64,000 bases of DNA from NCBI GenBank assembly GCA_021442155.1, contig CM038215.1, positions 279,980,413 to 280,044,412 of the forward strand, written 5' to 3'. Both the position numbers and the translations under genes were made by a program. This DNA comes from Cymbidium sinense (taxonomy: Eukaryota > Streptophyta > Magnoliopsida > Asparagales > Orchidaceae). The notes beneath the pieces were generated by a model. That model was given only the letters and a program-made list of their open reading frames with translations. It was not told where the DNA came from and did not search any database. Position 1 is the stretch's first letter. The number at the start of each line of letters is the position of its first letter. This document shows, piece by piece, positions 25,564 to 37,239 of this stretch.

Positions 25564-26747
25564 ATGCCTTAGATAGTGATTACATTAGATTTAATTACTA
25601 TTTGTAATTGACTTATTTTGAATGGTAGTTAAGATAACTAGTTGAGTGTTATATTTCAACATTTATAAAGTGTTTGAGGACTAAACTATTCCCTAATTAT
25701 ACTATTTATGTCACATTTTTAGATCTGGATAGTTTTATGTTCTTCTGTATAGTTCTTCTAGGTTTGATCAATAGTTTTATGTTCAAAAAACATTGCATTA
25801 AAGTGCTTCATGAAGAGCTCTATGAAGCGACTTTGCTTGGTTTTTTTAATGCTCTCTCCACTTCTTGCCCCTATTACCTATAGATAATTCTCTTCCTCAC
25901 TATTGGTGTTTTGTAATACTTCTTTCGATTTGATTTTTTGGTTTTCATTGAGGATCGAGGCTTAATTATTACTTAAGGGTTTCTTTGGAGCAATTTTTTA
26001 TTGCTTTTTTCCATGCCTCTGCCATAAATTCGTTTGGTTATTCTATTGTTGGTTATTTATTCGTTTGAAATTATGAAAGATAAAATAGAATAGGAAGTCT
26101 CTCAAGGAACAAAATATTGGGGTCTCTCTATTTTGGACAATGTGTTTGGCAAAAGAAAATCCTTTTAAGAGATCATCCATCATTACCAGTAAGATAAACT
26201 GCTGGATAGTGAATCAGACTTATAGAGAAAATGATATGCACTATCTAATTGGTATCTAGTCTAACATCTACATTACAGAGCCGAGTAATAGCTGCAATCT
26301 ATAAATGAAGACTTCTTTTACAAACCATAACCCTCCTTCGAAAAGTAGATATGGTATGCTTTATTTGATCCACATTCCATTTATCCACGCACAGATCTAG
26401 TACTTGTTGATCTCTATTAATCATTGGATTTTTTAAGGCCTTTTAATGATTGGCATTATCATAGTATTGTTGCTAAATGTTGGTGATGATTTTGGAAGCA
26501 GGGGCAGTTTTTTTTGGTCTTTCAATATTCATATATTTTGGAGAATTTGTTGATGTTGAGAATGATTTGCGATGTTTGTTTCATATTTTTATCTTTATTT
26601 ATTATATTGAATTTGTGTTTGATATCTGATAGCATACAATATGGATGGTTTAGCTCTTTGGAAAGTTTGCACTTTGTGCCTACGATAATATATAAGGGGT
26701 TATCAAAAAATTTTGGTATTTTGTGGTGGGATTTTGTGCATACATAG
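25564..26747. other. Unassigned AT-rich DNA
   Basis: May include the right part of the PIF/Harbinger element. No terminal inverted repeat matching 20429 was found with confidence, and no genes are recognised. Confidence 0.45.
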
Positions 26748-26949
26748 TGTGAAATCCCTTAAGTATACTGAAGCATAACTCTTAAATATTGATGCATCTT
26801 TTGGTGTAATGGTTGAAATTTTATTAGAAACCCCAAAGCTAAGCATACTTGCACTAGGGCATTCCTGGGATGGGTGTCCTCCTAGAAAATTACACCAAAT
26901 GGGCAAAACTGTTTGTCTATCTCGATGGGTAAGAATTTGTGATGTTACA
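26748..26949 (+). mobile_element. Cassandra-like TRIM solo LTR
   Basis: About 202 bases start TGTGAAATCCC and end GTGATGTTACA, giving the TG...CA ends expected of an LTR, with a 5S rRNA-like core at 26812-26888. Cassandra is the known plant TRIM family whose LTR carries 5S rRNA sequence with its RNA polymerase III promoter. No second LTR or clear target duplication is seen (CATAG on the left, TATAT on the right), so this would be a decayed solo LTR. A degenerate 5S pseudogene that spread in another way is the alternative. Confidence 0.55.
26812..26888 (+). other. 5S rRNA-derived sequence with pol III internal control region
   Basis: The stretch holds AGAAACCCCAAAGCTAAGC, then ACTTG, and 15 bases later GGGATGGGTGTCCTCCT. 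These correspond to the A-box (AGTTAAGCGTGCTTG) and C-box (AGGATGGGTGACCTCCT) of plant 5S rRNA, and the distance between the boxes is preserved exactly. The 5' third of 5S is barely recognisable and the 3' third is changed, so this is not a functional rRNA gene. Confidence 0.8.
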
Positions 26950-28637
26950 TATATTTTTCTTGTGGAAGTGTATTTTTTAGTTTCAAGTATTTTATTCCAT
27001 ATACTTACATGCTAAGGGTCTATGTTCTTACAATTATACTATATGTTTTAAAGCATGGAAAAATGATAAAGATGAATGAAACTTGCAGGAAGCATTAGGC
27101 TGTTGTGCAATATTAGATTTGACATATGAACATTTTTTTTGTGAATTTGCATGTCTTTTGACTCTCTTCCATTTTAAAACTTAAGGGATTCTATGTAAGA
27201 TAATCTTCATTTATAGTGTTTTAAATCCGTCACTTGTTATTGTAGACCTATAAGTAATTTTCATATGCTTAATCAAGAAATATATTGAAATTAGCAAGAA
27301 TTAGATACAACATCATGAAAGTAAGAGTTGAAAGCATATGGATTGTGATCTGAATTAATAGAGATGTCAACTGATCGTGAAATCTATGGATTGTGATCAA
27401 AATTAATAAGAGTTTATTTTTAATTGTATTTTAAGTTCAGAATTTATTTACAACATTAAATAATTGTATTGAAAGCTACATGAGGCTTGTATTATCACTT
27501 ATCCCTCTCTTTTCCCCCTTTTTCTTTTATTTTTATTATTGTGGTTGAAAGTGTAGGTAGTTTCTTTTTTGTGCATAAAATTTCAATCTCTTTTATGGCT
27601 TTGTGAGCCCTTTTTATAGGGTTAACTGCATTGGTTTGCAGACATGTATTGGGCAATTCATTCCGTTAGAGTATTTTGTTATGCTTGTTGTAGCTTTATT
27701 TTAACTTTTGAGATTGAAATAGAATCAGGTCATCGGTGCATTACATTGATTCAGATGACCAATTTTTTTATGATGGGTCAATAATTTGTGGGGAGAGCTT
27801 CTTACCTTTGTGGGTACTGATGTACTTCGTTCAGTTACGTATTGCTATATATTGATATCTTTGATTCTATGTAAGAACCCAAGATCTCATTCATTTTTAT
27901 ATATACTGCCATATATCAGCAATAGTTTTTTAGAGATATGAATACATACTGTTATTCCTTTCAGCATTGTTAATTCAGATGGAAATATGTTTAAGTGCTG
28001 TTAGTCCTTTATTCAATTCAGATTTCTATCATATTTAAGTATTTATACTTCTTTTAACATGATTTTGTTTTAGCTCAAATAAATATAGAAAATAACTATT
28101 TCATCCTAGTTGAAACTTGTTGCAACCCATTAATAACTTATTTAAATATAGCTAGAGCTCATTGTTATCATATTTGGTAAAATGAAAATATACATTTGAG
28201 TTTATGTATATCCTTATTAACTCTGTTTAGCTATTGTACCTACTTTAATTTGATGTTTTAGGCATTCTGTTTTGTATATCCTTATCATTCAAGTATTTTT
28301 AAGTTTTTTCTTCTTCTTCTTCTTCTCTTGAGCTTCTCTTAACTAAACACATTAGTTTTCAATGCCTTATAGTAGCATTGCTATGCACCTATTATTAATC
28401 ACACTGCATTACATGTGTTAAGGAAAAAATATGATATGTAATATCTATATTTATGTATTTTAATATGCTACATCATTCAATTGAACTTTCAATTCAACTC
28501 TGATATAATTTTTGAACCTTGAATCTCATCATTCAGTTTCATGTTAGACATGTAAGAAATAGAATAAAATATTTTGCAATGTCACCCATTTTCATGTTAA
28601 TACTTTTATTACTAATACAAATTTTTTATCAGGAAAT
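26950..28637. other. Unassigned AT-rich DNA
   Basis: No gene or known element seen. Contains a (CTT)n run near 28308-28326. Confidence 0.5.
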
Positions 28638-28922
28638 ATGACTTCAAGGAACTCTATTGAGTTAAGAGCTATGTATTGCAACTGTGGTTTGCAATGTTAT
28701 ATATTTACTTCACATAAGAAAGAAATTATGGGAGAAGATTTCTCCAACTATTTCAGATGGATTGACAAATAAGAGGGTGACACATCAAACAATGATCATG
28801 CTAAAGAGGGTAGCAATGAAAAAAAATTAAAAATATTTGATCAACAAGATATTAGGCTTAATATTTTGATCGTACTAGTTATTGTACTTGTACTTTTAAT
28901 ATTAGTGTTATTAATTAGGTAG
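28638..28922 (+). pseudogene. Small GRF-type zinc finger protein with C-terminal membrane segment, one stop
   Basis: The ATG at 28638 starts 44 codons including Y-C-N-C-G-L-Q-C, E-D-F-S-N-Y-F-R-W-I-D-K and a TAA stop at 28770-28772. The same frame continues for 50 codons with a charged linker and then a strongly hydrophobic run (L-N-I-L-I-V-L-V-I-V-L-V-L-L-I-L) and a TAG at 28920-28922. Small plant proteins with an N-terminal GRF zinc finger (C-x-C, then F-x-W) and a single C-terminal membrane helix have this layout. The distal Cys ligands seem to be missing here. The single stop makes it a pseudogene unless the short form is used. Host gene copy or transposon passenger is unclear. Confidence 0.55.
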
Positions 28923-29817
28923 TATTATTTATTAAGTGATGTGCAATTTGTCAATATAATTTAGTTAATTTATGACTACATATGAGTATTAGTTATCCTA
29001 TTTTTGTTCATCATGTTTAAATTTATTCAGCTCATATAGCCATAAGGACATTTCAATCAAATTTGCACAAACAGCTGCATCACTGTAGATTCTGAATAGA
29101 GTTTTCCAAATAAAATCACAACTTCAGCAACAACAGCTTATATTATGTAAGCTATGTTTTTTAGGTGGATCTATGTAAACTTTGTGGATCTAAGATATAA
29201 AATATATATCTAACAAAAATAATTTAGATCTAAGAAACAAATATAAATCACAACCAAGAAAGCCTTTTTGTTATTGATAACACAAATCTAATAATTTCAT
29301 TTAAAAAAATAAAACCTTCAACTCAGTAATCTTTAAAGTTAGAAAACTCTATATGAAACGTAGGAGAGTTAGAAGAGGTGATTTACCTTCAGATCTATGA
29401 AAGAATTGCCAAAATAAGGCCATAATCAAAAGATAAAAGCTAGCAATGCGAAAAAGGATAAAATATTTATAAGTATAGTAGTAAATAAGCCAAGTTGAAT
29501 TGAGTACTATACTATTTAATCTCTTTCATTTTTTTATAATGTTCGAGATGATCTTGATTATGATCAAAATTTTAAAATCTTGTTTAAGCATTGTTATTAG
29601 TTTTCTAATTAAATTTAAGCAAAATTTAATCTTTAAGCAAACAAAAGTAATTATGCTTTCAATGTTAAAAAATTAAACATATTGTGTAAATAATAGACAA
29701 AATTAGATTTATAGCATAACTTGTTAGATTCTGTTTAAAATATTTGATGAAGTTAGAATAAATGTTCAAATAAAAAATTAAGTTATCATTAAATGAGCAT
29801 TGCAAAGTGTTTTCCTA
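28923..29817. other. Unassigned AT-rich DNA
   Basis: No gene or known element is visible. Confidence 0.5.
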
Positions 29818-30017
29818 GCTATTTGTTAAACAACAAACGAGTGTATTCACATACATAAATGAATAAGTTAGTGTTTAAATTTGTTTATTGTTAGATGAGT
29901 TTTTAAAATTTTATTCCAAGTATATTCAATTATGTAAATAAATAATTCTAAGTAGGTTTTGTATGAACAAATTTTGAGATGATCATCGAGTGCATTTATT
30001 CTCTTTCAACTCTAGTT
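29818..30017 (+). repeat. Dispersed ~200 bp repeat, copy 2
   Basis: Collinear with 5750-5957. It ends about 25 bases before the LINE ORF1 start, so it may have been the LINE target, or it may be the LINE's own 5' region if copy 1 is a truncated relic. Confidence 0.7.
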
Positions 30018-30041
30018 GCAAGTAAATCCTCTCACTTTTGA

Positions 30042-31462
30042 TTGGAATGGGCATTATCTCTCCATCTAGGGTTTTCTCCTGGGTCACTGCCATCGTTCTC
30101 CTCAAGCTCTATTCAATTTTTGGTTACTAATTTCTCTCCTTCTATGAGCTTCGCTTTTTTTTGGCAAGGCTGTAAGGCCTTCGCCTTTCCCCTCCTTCTT
30201 CCTCTTATGGCTTCCTTGTCTCCCCCCTTCATTCTAGGAAAACCCCCATCAACCCAATCTCCTTTGTCCACTTTGAACTGGAAAAATCTTCTTCCTCCCT
30301 AGCCCTTAAATCCAACTCCTTCAACTTAAGCTATATCCACTCTTCTGAGGAGACTATTTCCTTCTCAGTAGAAGAAATTGCCAACGGTTCACAACAATGG
30401 AACAAAGCTCTAGTTGGTTATGCCCTCAGATGACCATTTACGACAACCTCCTTCAAGCCATCAAGAAGGTTTGGAATCAGCATCGTAATGTAGACCTAAT
30501 TTCCTTAACATATGGTTTCTTTCTTTTCAATTTTAATTGTGAGGAAGATATGGAGATGATCTTCAATGGTGGTCCTTGGTTTATTATGGGTAAACCATTT
30601 ATTTTTAAGAGATGGACACTAGACTTCACTCTAGTTAGAGAAGACTTCAAGGAGGTTCCTATATGGGTAAAATTCCCTAATTTGGTGCTTTGCTGCTGGT
30701 CAGAAAAAGGGATTTCTAAAATTGCCAGCAAGTTCAAAACTCCTCTCACTGTGAACCCTCTCATGATTAATGGTTCATGACTCACATTTTCTTGTGTATG
30801 TATTCAGATTTTTTACTTCTTCCTCTCTCCAGAACTTTATCACAATCTCTCTTAGCAGTAAAGTATTTGTGCAACTGATCATCTATGAATGGAAATCCAC
30901 ACCTTGCAGTCTCTACAACACGTTTGCTCATAATCCATCCAATTGCTCATCTTCTCCAAATTATAAACCCCCTACGGTTGCAACTTTTATTCATGCCAGG
31001 GACAGACTTAGATCGGCTCTTCTTCGGCCCAAGGAGCCTAGCACTACACGTACTATTCAGCCTGCTTCTAATCCCCCTCCATCATCCTCTATTGCTCCTG
31101 ACTTAAACTTGTTGATCCATAACCCTAGAAATAGTGTAGAATCCATTGCTGAGGACTCTAACACTAGTGCTGATGAAGAGCCTAATAAGGATAATCCTAT
31201 CCAAAATGAGCAGCCTACTTCTAGTAATTCTTCTAGCACCATTCAAAATCTGTTTGCCTCCCTCTCTAATCAATACTCAGAATCTATGGCTAACCATTTT
31301 AAGGAGGCTGATCCTTCGAAGGCTTCTACATCTAAATTCATCATTTTGATGTTTACAAGTAAAGGTAGGAAAGGTAGACCAAAAGGGGATCTTCCTCCCA
31401 AGGTCAGAAATAATTTTGAATCCCATCAATATTGCCTCTTGGAATGTAAGAGGCTTTCATAG
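30042..31462 (+). pseudogene. LINE ORF1 (DUF4283, zinc knuckle), broken
   Basis: Three pieces in different frames. 30042-30302 gives a Ser/Pro-rich N-terminus. 30397-30780 gives the DUF4283 fold with Y-G-F-F-L-F-N-F, G-G-P-W-F-I-M-G-K-P and V-P-I-W-V-K-F-P. 30770-31462 begins with a damaged zinc knuckle (P-C-S-L-Y-N-T-F-A-H-N-P-S-N-C, second Cys replaced by Tyr, near 30900-30945), then a Ser/Asn-rich linker and a basic G-R-K-G-R-P-K patch. ORF1 proteins coat the LINE RNA. Its end overlaps the ORF2 start by 47 bases. Confidence 0.8.
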
Positions 31463-34328
31463 TGACTCTAGGGTCACTGACTGTGGGAAGTTTATGAAAG
31501 AAAACCACATTGATGTGATGTGCTTGCTGGAAACTAAAATCCCCCATCTCTCTATTTCCAACACTCTTGAAATGAAGAAATTTCAAATTTTCAAGTATGA
31601 AGATTGCTATAACAACTTCTTAGATGCTGTCAATGGTCATATCTGGCTTAAATGGAATGTGGAAGTGGCTACTTTTTCAGCTTTTCTTTCCCATCCTCAA
31701 TTTTTACATGGTTGATTTACTACTAGTTCTGCTAGCAGTTTTCTTGCCACTTTTGTTTATGCAAAAATAGTAATCATGGGAGGAAGGCATTATGGCAATC
31801 CTTACTCACTCTTGCTTCTTCCATTACTCAGCTCTAGTTTATTATGGGTGACTTCAACTGTGTTAGGAATTCTTTAGAGAAATTGGGAGGTCGGGTTCCC
31901 CTTCCTTGTAAACTCAAAGACTTTAATGACTGCTATCTCAATTCGCCTTATTGAGCTATGAAATAAGGGTCTTTCATTTTGTTGGCTTAATCAACAAATT
32001 ACCAACACATCAGATGCTTACTTGATCATCTGCTTTGCAACAACCATTAGGTTTCATCCTTTCCATTATCCTTTGAAGCTTTGAAAGCATTGAATGGAAC
32101 TATTTCAACTACATCTCTTCAAAAAAATTCATATTTGAAGAGATACAACTTGATGAGGATTACACATCTCTTGAATCCAGTTCAACTTGCCAAGTGCTCC
32201 TTTCTCATGCTATCACTTTACAATCTAGCTTAAATGAGGTAATCTCTTATGAGAATAGATGGGTCACTCAACATGCTAAATGTGCTTGGCATTTTAAAGG
32301 AGATGATGACATAAAGTTTCTTTATCAAAGAGTAAAAATAGAAAAATAGAATTCTATTAACACTTTGAAGTCTAATGGGATCACCCTTACTACTCAAGAT
32401 GATATTGCCAATGAGAGCTTATTATACTACTCTCTCCTTCTGAATAGCCCCACTGCCTCTTATAGTAATAATTGGTTAAATTCCCATTGGCCCTCATTTA
32501 TCCGAGTAAGATAGTGATTCTCTCATAGCTCCTTTCACTTCTGAAGAAATTAAGAAGGCTATTTTTATATTGGCCCCAATAGGGCTCCTAATCCTGATGG
32601 TTTCACCTCAAAGTTTTTTGTGGATACTTAGGACATCGCTGGTCCCTCATTCATGGAAGTTGTTAAATACTTTTACTCTAACTCTAAGGTCCCCCTTAGA
32701 GGCAAGCATTCCGCTATTACTCTCATTTCTAAGGGCTCTCATGCTAAAAATATTAGCAATTATAGACCTATATCTCTTTGCAGAATATTTTACAAGGTGA
32801 TCTCTAAATGTATAGTTGATAGAATGAAATTGCTCCTTCCTTCCTTTATACATCCGGCTCAAGCTACTTTCTTAAGGGGGCATGACATAACTGACAATGT
32901 AATCCTTGCAAATGAGATTCTTTATGGGATCAATCATAAAAGCTATCCTAAAAGCTTTTGTGCAAAAATTGATTTGAAAAAGGCTTTTGACAATGTCAAT
33001 AGGCACTTTATCCTTCAGATTGCACCTATTGAAATTCCCCTCTAAATTTGTTAGTTGGAATCAAGCATGTATTGATAATGTGTCATTCTTTATTATTTTA
33101 AATGATGAATTGAGAGGTTACTTCCCCTCCTCCTCGGGTCTAAGACAAGGTTGACCTTTGTCTTGTAATCTCTTCTCTATTACCATGGATGCCTCCTCTT
33201 GGCTTATGAAAACCAGCAGTGATAATTTCTTCAAACCTATCCAAAAAAAAATAATTGCTCTATTTCTCATCTTATATATGTAGATGATCTTCTGGTATTT
33301 GGAAAGACTGACTTTACTAATATTATCTGCCTCTCTATGCTCTTTTGCCTATTTTATAGAGAGTCTAACCTTACTTATAATGCTACTAAATCTATCATTA
33401 GTTTCTCCAAATCTATGGATGCTTTAGATAGAGAAATTTTCAATAAATCCATGGGATTCTTTCATAAGCCACTCCCTTGGGATTACTTGGGAATTATTAT
33501 CTCTCATTCTAGATGCAAGTTTTATGATTGCTCCAAAATTCTGGATAAGCTTACTCAATGGTTTAATGATGGAAGCAGAATCTTCTTTCTTTGCTAGAAG
33601 GCTTCAATTTGTGAGATACACCTGCTAGAATTATTTTCATTACTGGTATAGATCCATCTCTTTGCCTAAAAGTTTAAGGAAGAAAATTACTAGTTTGGTA
33701 AATGCTTTTCTTCAAAATAATGGCAATGACAACAAGCTCATTTCCATCTCTTGGTTTAAAATTACCAAGCGTATCCTCTCGGGGGTCTAGACATTCCTTC
33801 TTTGGACAGCCTTAATGTGATGTGCAAAGCTAAAATGATATGGTAGATTTATAACTCTAACTCTCTTCTTTCCTCTTGGTTTTTAGGAAATAAATTCTCT
33901 ATTTTGGATAATCTCACCTCTATTGCTTCTTCTCTTTGCAAGGATCTTCAAGCGACTGTTAGAGAATCAAAGATTATTTTTCCTTTTAGGTGACCAACAA
34001 TAGTGCTCTCTCCTTCTTTTTTGATCTGTGGCTTGAAGGAACTTCACTTTATCAGACATATGGTAGTGCTTTATTTTTCTAGTTTGATTTCCCTTTACAA
34101 ACCAAAGTTTCTAATGTTATTTGCAATAACTCATGGCACTTACCTTATAACTCGACCACCATGGCTAGCTGTATTATATTGATTAGCAAAACTCCCATAG
34201 CTAATAGGCCTAGCAATTATTTTTGGCTAGCTAAAGATTACTTGATGGAGGTGGGTGTTCTTTCTTTTGCTGAGATTGAGAGAACTTGGGTATTGGATGT
34301 GAGGAAAGATGATATGTTGGATAACTAG
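31416..34328 (+). pseudogene. LINE ORF2 (endonuclease and reverse transcriptase), broken
   Basis: 31416-31715 is the N-terminus of the apurinic-type endonuclease: N-I-A-S-W-N-V-R-G and L-L-E-T-K-I with the catalytic Glu. The rest of the nuclease is shredded. RT blocks follow: N-Y-R-P-I-S-L-C (about 32758-32781), K-I-D-L-K-K-A-F-D (about 32968-32994), G-L-R-Q-G with a stop in the next codon (33152-33154), and the catalytic Y-V-D-D at 33277-33288. The region 33340-33600 is the thumb. From about 33990 to 34270 are scraps like the C-terminal zinc-binding part. Many stops and frameshifts. Confidence 0.85.
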
Positions 34329-34690
34329 TGTTCCCACTAAGGATTGCCAAGGTTTGACCAAGCTCTCAAACCACAAAAATAACTCAAATAATTTATAATT
34401 ACTAAAAGAGATCCCTTTCATTCTAGTAAGAGGAGCTATTTATAGCCATTACAAGCATCTTTCAAAAAAAAAAATAATTCAAATCATGGAGGGAAAGGTG
34501 GGTGGCCACATTAATGTGAAGCATTAAATTGCTTTATTATTTTATGTCATCCACCCATTTCACATGCTATTATTTTATGTGGATTCAACCACCTCACATG
34601 TCATGCTTTGAATTTTTATATGCAAAATTTCAAACATGAAGTTTCTAGAAGGAAATTAGAAATTATATAAAAAAGGTTGAAATAATAAAA
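34329..34690 (-). repeat. Probable 3' LTR of the chromovirus fragment
   Basis: AT-rich non-coding sequence between the polyprotein end and the LINE, holding a minus-strand TATA box (TATAAATAGC). The downstream end TG/CA is set at 34329-34330. The upstream boundary near 34690 is a guess because the 5' LTR is not in the window. Confidence 0.45.
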
Positions 34691-34699
34691 TAGGCCTTA

Positions 34700-36966
34700 G
34701 TAGGTTAATGGCTAAGCCTTCTTTTTTCTTGAATTTTCTTGGGCTTTAGCTTGAGATCTTGTAAATGGACCTTGAGCTCTACTTTTTGGATCCTCATGAT
34801 GTTCTACATCAACTCCCTGGCTCAATTGAAATCTAAGAAGCCTTCTACTAATTGTGGGGCTAAAATCTTGAAATCAGTATGGGTCAACCATGTGTCTTCA
34901 ACTGGTAGCTTATTCATTCAACGAACTAGAAAATAATGTACAGAAGCTGGATTAATGGGTGCTTCCTCGGTGATAATATAATTAACTTCAAAGAAATAGG
35001 GATTTTGCAAGTACGGTGCTATATCTCCTGCTAAAAGGTTAGACTGAATAAGTGGAGGCTTGCTAATTCCTTCATATGATAGAATATCTTCAATATTAAT
35101 AATTGGATGAATGAGCATATCAGCAAGAAAATCAAGATGAGCATTAGTTCCCATTTTTTTAAAGAATTTTAAATGGACCCCAAGCTCGTGCATGTAATTT
35201 CTTATTTTTAGTGGTTTGATAATACTCAGGCCGAATGCAAATCAATACATAATCACCTTCTTTAAATTCTTTCATTGAACGATTATGATTTGCCTTAGAA
35301 GCATAGTTTTCATTGCTTATAGTAATTTACTTTCTTATATCTACATAGAGGCTTTGAAAATCTTTAGCAAATGAGAATGTTGCATCAGAAAATACATGAG
35401 ATGGTAGGTTTGCTACATCTATTGGTCGTTATGGGTTTTGACCATAGACTATCTCAAATGGTGATTTTTTGTAGTTCTAGAAATAGTGCTATTATAGGCA
35501 AATTCTGAGGTTAGTAAATGTAGATCCTAATTTCCTAAACTTTTACCTACTAAGCATCTAAGCAAATTTTCTTATGTATGATTAACTACTTCAGTTCGTC
35601 CATTAATTTGTGGGTGAAAGGTAGAAGAAAATTTTAATTTGGTAGCTAATAATTTTCATAATATTTTCCAAAAATATGAAACAAACTTAACATCTCTGTC
35701 TGAAATAATGGTTAAAGGGAGACCATGGAGTCGCACTATTTTGTTAAAAAATAATTTGGCTATATAAGAAGCATCATTTGTTTTTGAACAAGGTAAAAAA
35801 TGAGCCACTTTTGAGAACCTATCCACGACAATAAAAATGCTCTCATGTCCTCGAACTATCCTAGGTAATCCTAGAATAAAATTCATTGATAAGTCTTCCC
35901 AAGGCCAATAAGGAATAGGTAAGGCAGTGCATTGTCCAGACCTTTGTTTGATAGTTTTAGCCAATTTTCAAATTAAACATTGAACCACTAATTTTTTTAA
36001 TATCTCATTTTAATGAAGGCTAATAAAATCTATTTTCTAATAAACATATGATCTTATCCTCTCCAAAATGGCTAGCTACACCTCCAGCATGTAACTTGAT
36101 GATAAGAAATTCTCTAAGAGAAGATCGAGGAATGCATAGTTATTTTCCTTTATATAAATATTCATTTGTTATCAAGAATGTTCTTTGTAAAGTTATGGGT
36201 TTATCTAGGTGTTCAAGATAAATTAGGTGAAAGTCGGGACACACAATATAATCATCTTTAATTCTATGAAATCTTGAGATTCTCAATTCTAAAGAGGAAA
36301 TCATTAGGTTTACCCTGGATAAAGCATCAATAGGTTTATTCTCTATTCCAGGCTTATGCTTTATAATAAAAGAGTAGTCTTGTAAAAATTCAACCCATTT
36401 TGCATGCCTATGACTTAATTTTCATTGAGTATTAATAAATTTTAAGGCATGATGATCAGAATTAAGTATAAATTCTTTATGTAAGAGATAGTGTCCAATG
36501 CCTTAAGAATTGAATTACAATATAACACTCATTGTTTGGCTTTATTTAACTTTTCACTAAAGAATGCGATAAGATGATTCTCTTGACTTAAAATTCCACC
36601 TATCCTAATTCTAAGCATCGCATGTCACTTCAAAGGCTTTAGAAAAATCATGAAGCCTAAGGATTGGTGTAGAAGTGATAAGAACTTTAAATTGCTCTAA
36701 GGCCTTTTATGCATTAGGATTCCAACAAAATTTATCTAATTTTAGTATATTAGTTATCAGAGCAATAATGGTACTAAAATTCTTAATAAATCTTGATAAA
36801 AATTGGATAATCCAAGAAGCTTCTAACTTTAGTAAAACTTTAAGTGATGGCCAGTCTAAGATTGCTTTTACTTTAGAAGGATCACGTTTAAGTCCAACAG
36901 TGGATATAATAAAGCTAAAAGATTACATCATCTTGCAAAAAGAAACACTTTTTTAAATTAATGTAT
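34700..36966 (-). pseudogene. pol: Chromovirus pol: RT end, RNase H, integrase and chromodomain-like tail, broken
   Basis: On the minus strand: R-D-P-S-K-V-K-A-I-L-D-W-P-S (RT/RNase H junction, about 36900-36850), P-I-L-R-L-H-D-F-S-K-A-F-E-V-T (about 36690-36630), H-K-P-G-I-E-N-K (about 36350), then integrase at 35964-35656 with [11 protein letters not shown] (first Asp) and I-I-S-D-R-D-V-K-F (second Asp). The catalytic Glu sits in N-G-R-T-E-V-V-N (about 35600-35570). 35193-34918 is the integrase C-terminus and the start of a chromodomain-like tail: F-L-V-R is followed by a stop where family members have Trp, then T-W-L-T. Chromodomains target insertion to heterochromatin. Inactive. Confidence 0.82.
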
Positions 36967-37239
36967 TGTTGACCTCATTTTTAGGATGAGCTCTCAACCC
37001 CTCCCATCTTAGACATATGACTTCTCTTAGACACTAAGGGATCCTTAGTTTTAAGACACATCTAGTGATTAGGTGGGCACTCAACCTAGCCCTAGAGACT
37101 TAGAAGGGTTAGCCATAAGATTAGGTCATGCCTTAGGGGTATTAAGAAAATTTGCCTACCCTTAGCTTGAACCATTCCTCACCTTCCTTCTTCAAGTCAA
37201 ACTCCAAATCAATCCTATTTGATTTTCTCCAAACTCAGA

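Larger units (their letters stand above)
30042..34328 (+). mobile_element. L1-type LINE retrotransposon, degenerate
   Basis: The plus-strand order is ORF1 (DUF4283 plus zinc knuckle) and ORF2 (endonuclease, reverse transcriptase, C-terminal Cys-rich-like part), as in plant L1 elements. The coding trace ends where the minus-strand LTR begins at 34329, so the LINE 3' end and poly(A) tail are missing or were displaced. No target-site duplication could be defined. Confidence 0.85.
34329..36966 (-). mobile_element. Minus-strand Ty3/gypsy chromovirus fragment
   Basis: Read on the minus strand from 36966 down to 34329: end of RT, RNase H, integrase, chromodomain-like tail and 3' LTR. The 5' part (5' LTR, gag, protease, most of RT) is absent because the Ogre-like element begins at 36967. 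A likely LTR end lies at 34329-34330 (TG on the plus strand), and TATAAATAGC appears on the minus strand near 34440-34449. The missing half should lie to the right of the window if the Ogre-like element simply inserted into it. Confidence 0.8.

Noticed and set aside
26890..26905. CCAAATGGG as the right terminal repeat of the PIF/Harbinger element starting at 20429
   Set aside because: Only nine bases match, there is no TTA/TAA target copy next to it, and it falls inside the Cassandra-like LTR.
26809..27015. 68-codon frame
   Set aside because: The DNA is explained by the 5S rRNA-derived core of a Cassandra-like LTR.
30477..30785. Minus-strand 102-codon frame opposite the LINE ORF1
   Set aside because: Shadow of the DUF4283 coding sequence; no family resemblance on the minus strand.
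36675..36956. Plus-strand 93-codon frame
   Set aside because: It is antisense to the chromovirus RNase H region, which has clear family motifs on the minus strand.
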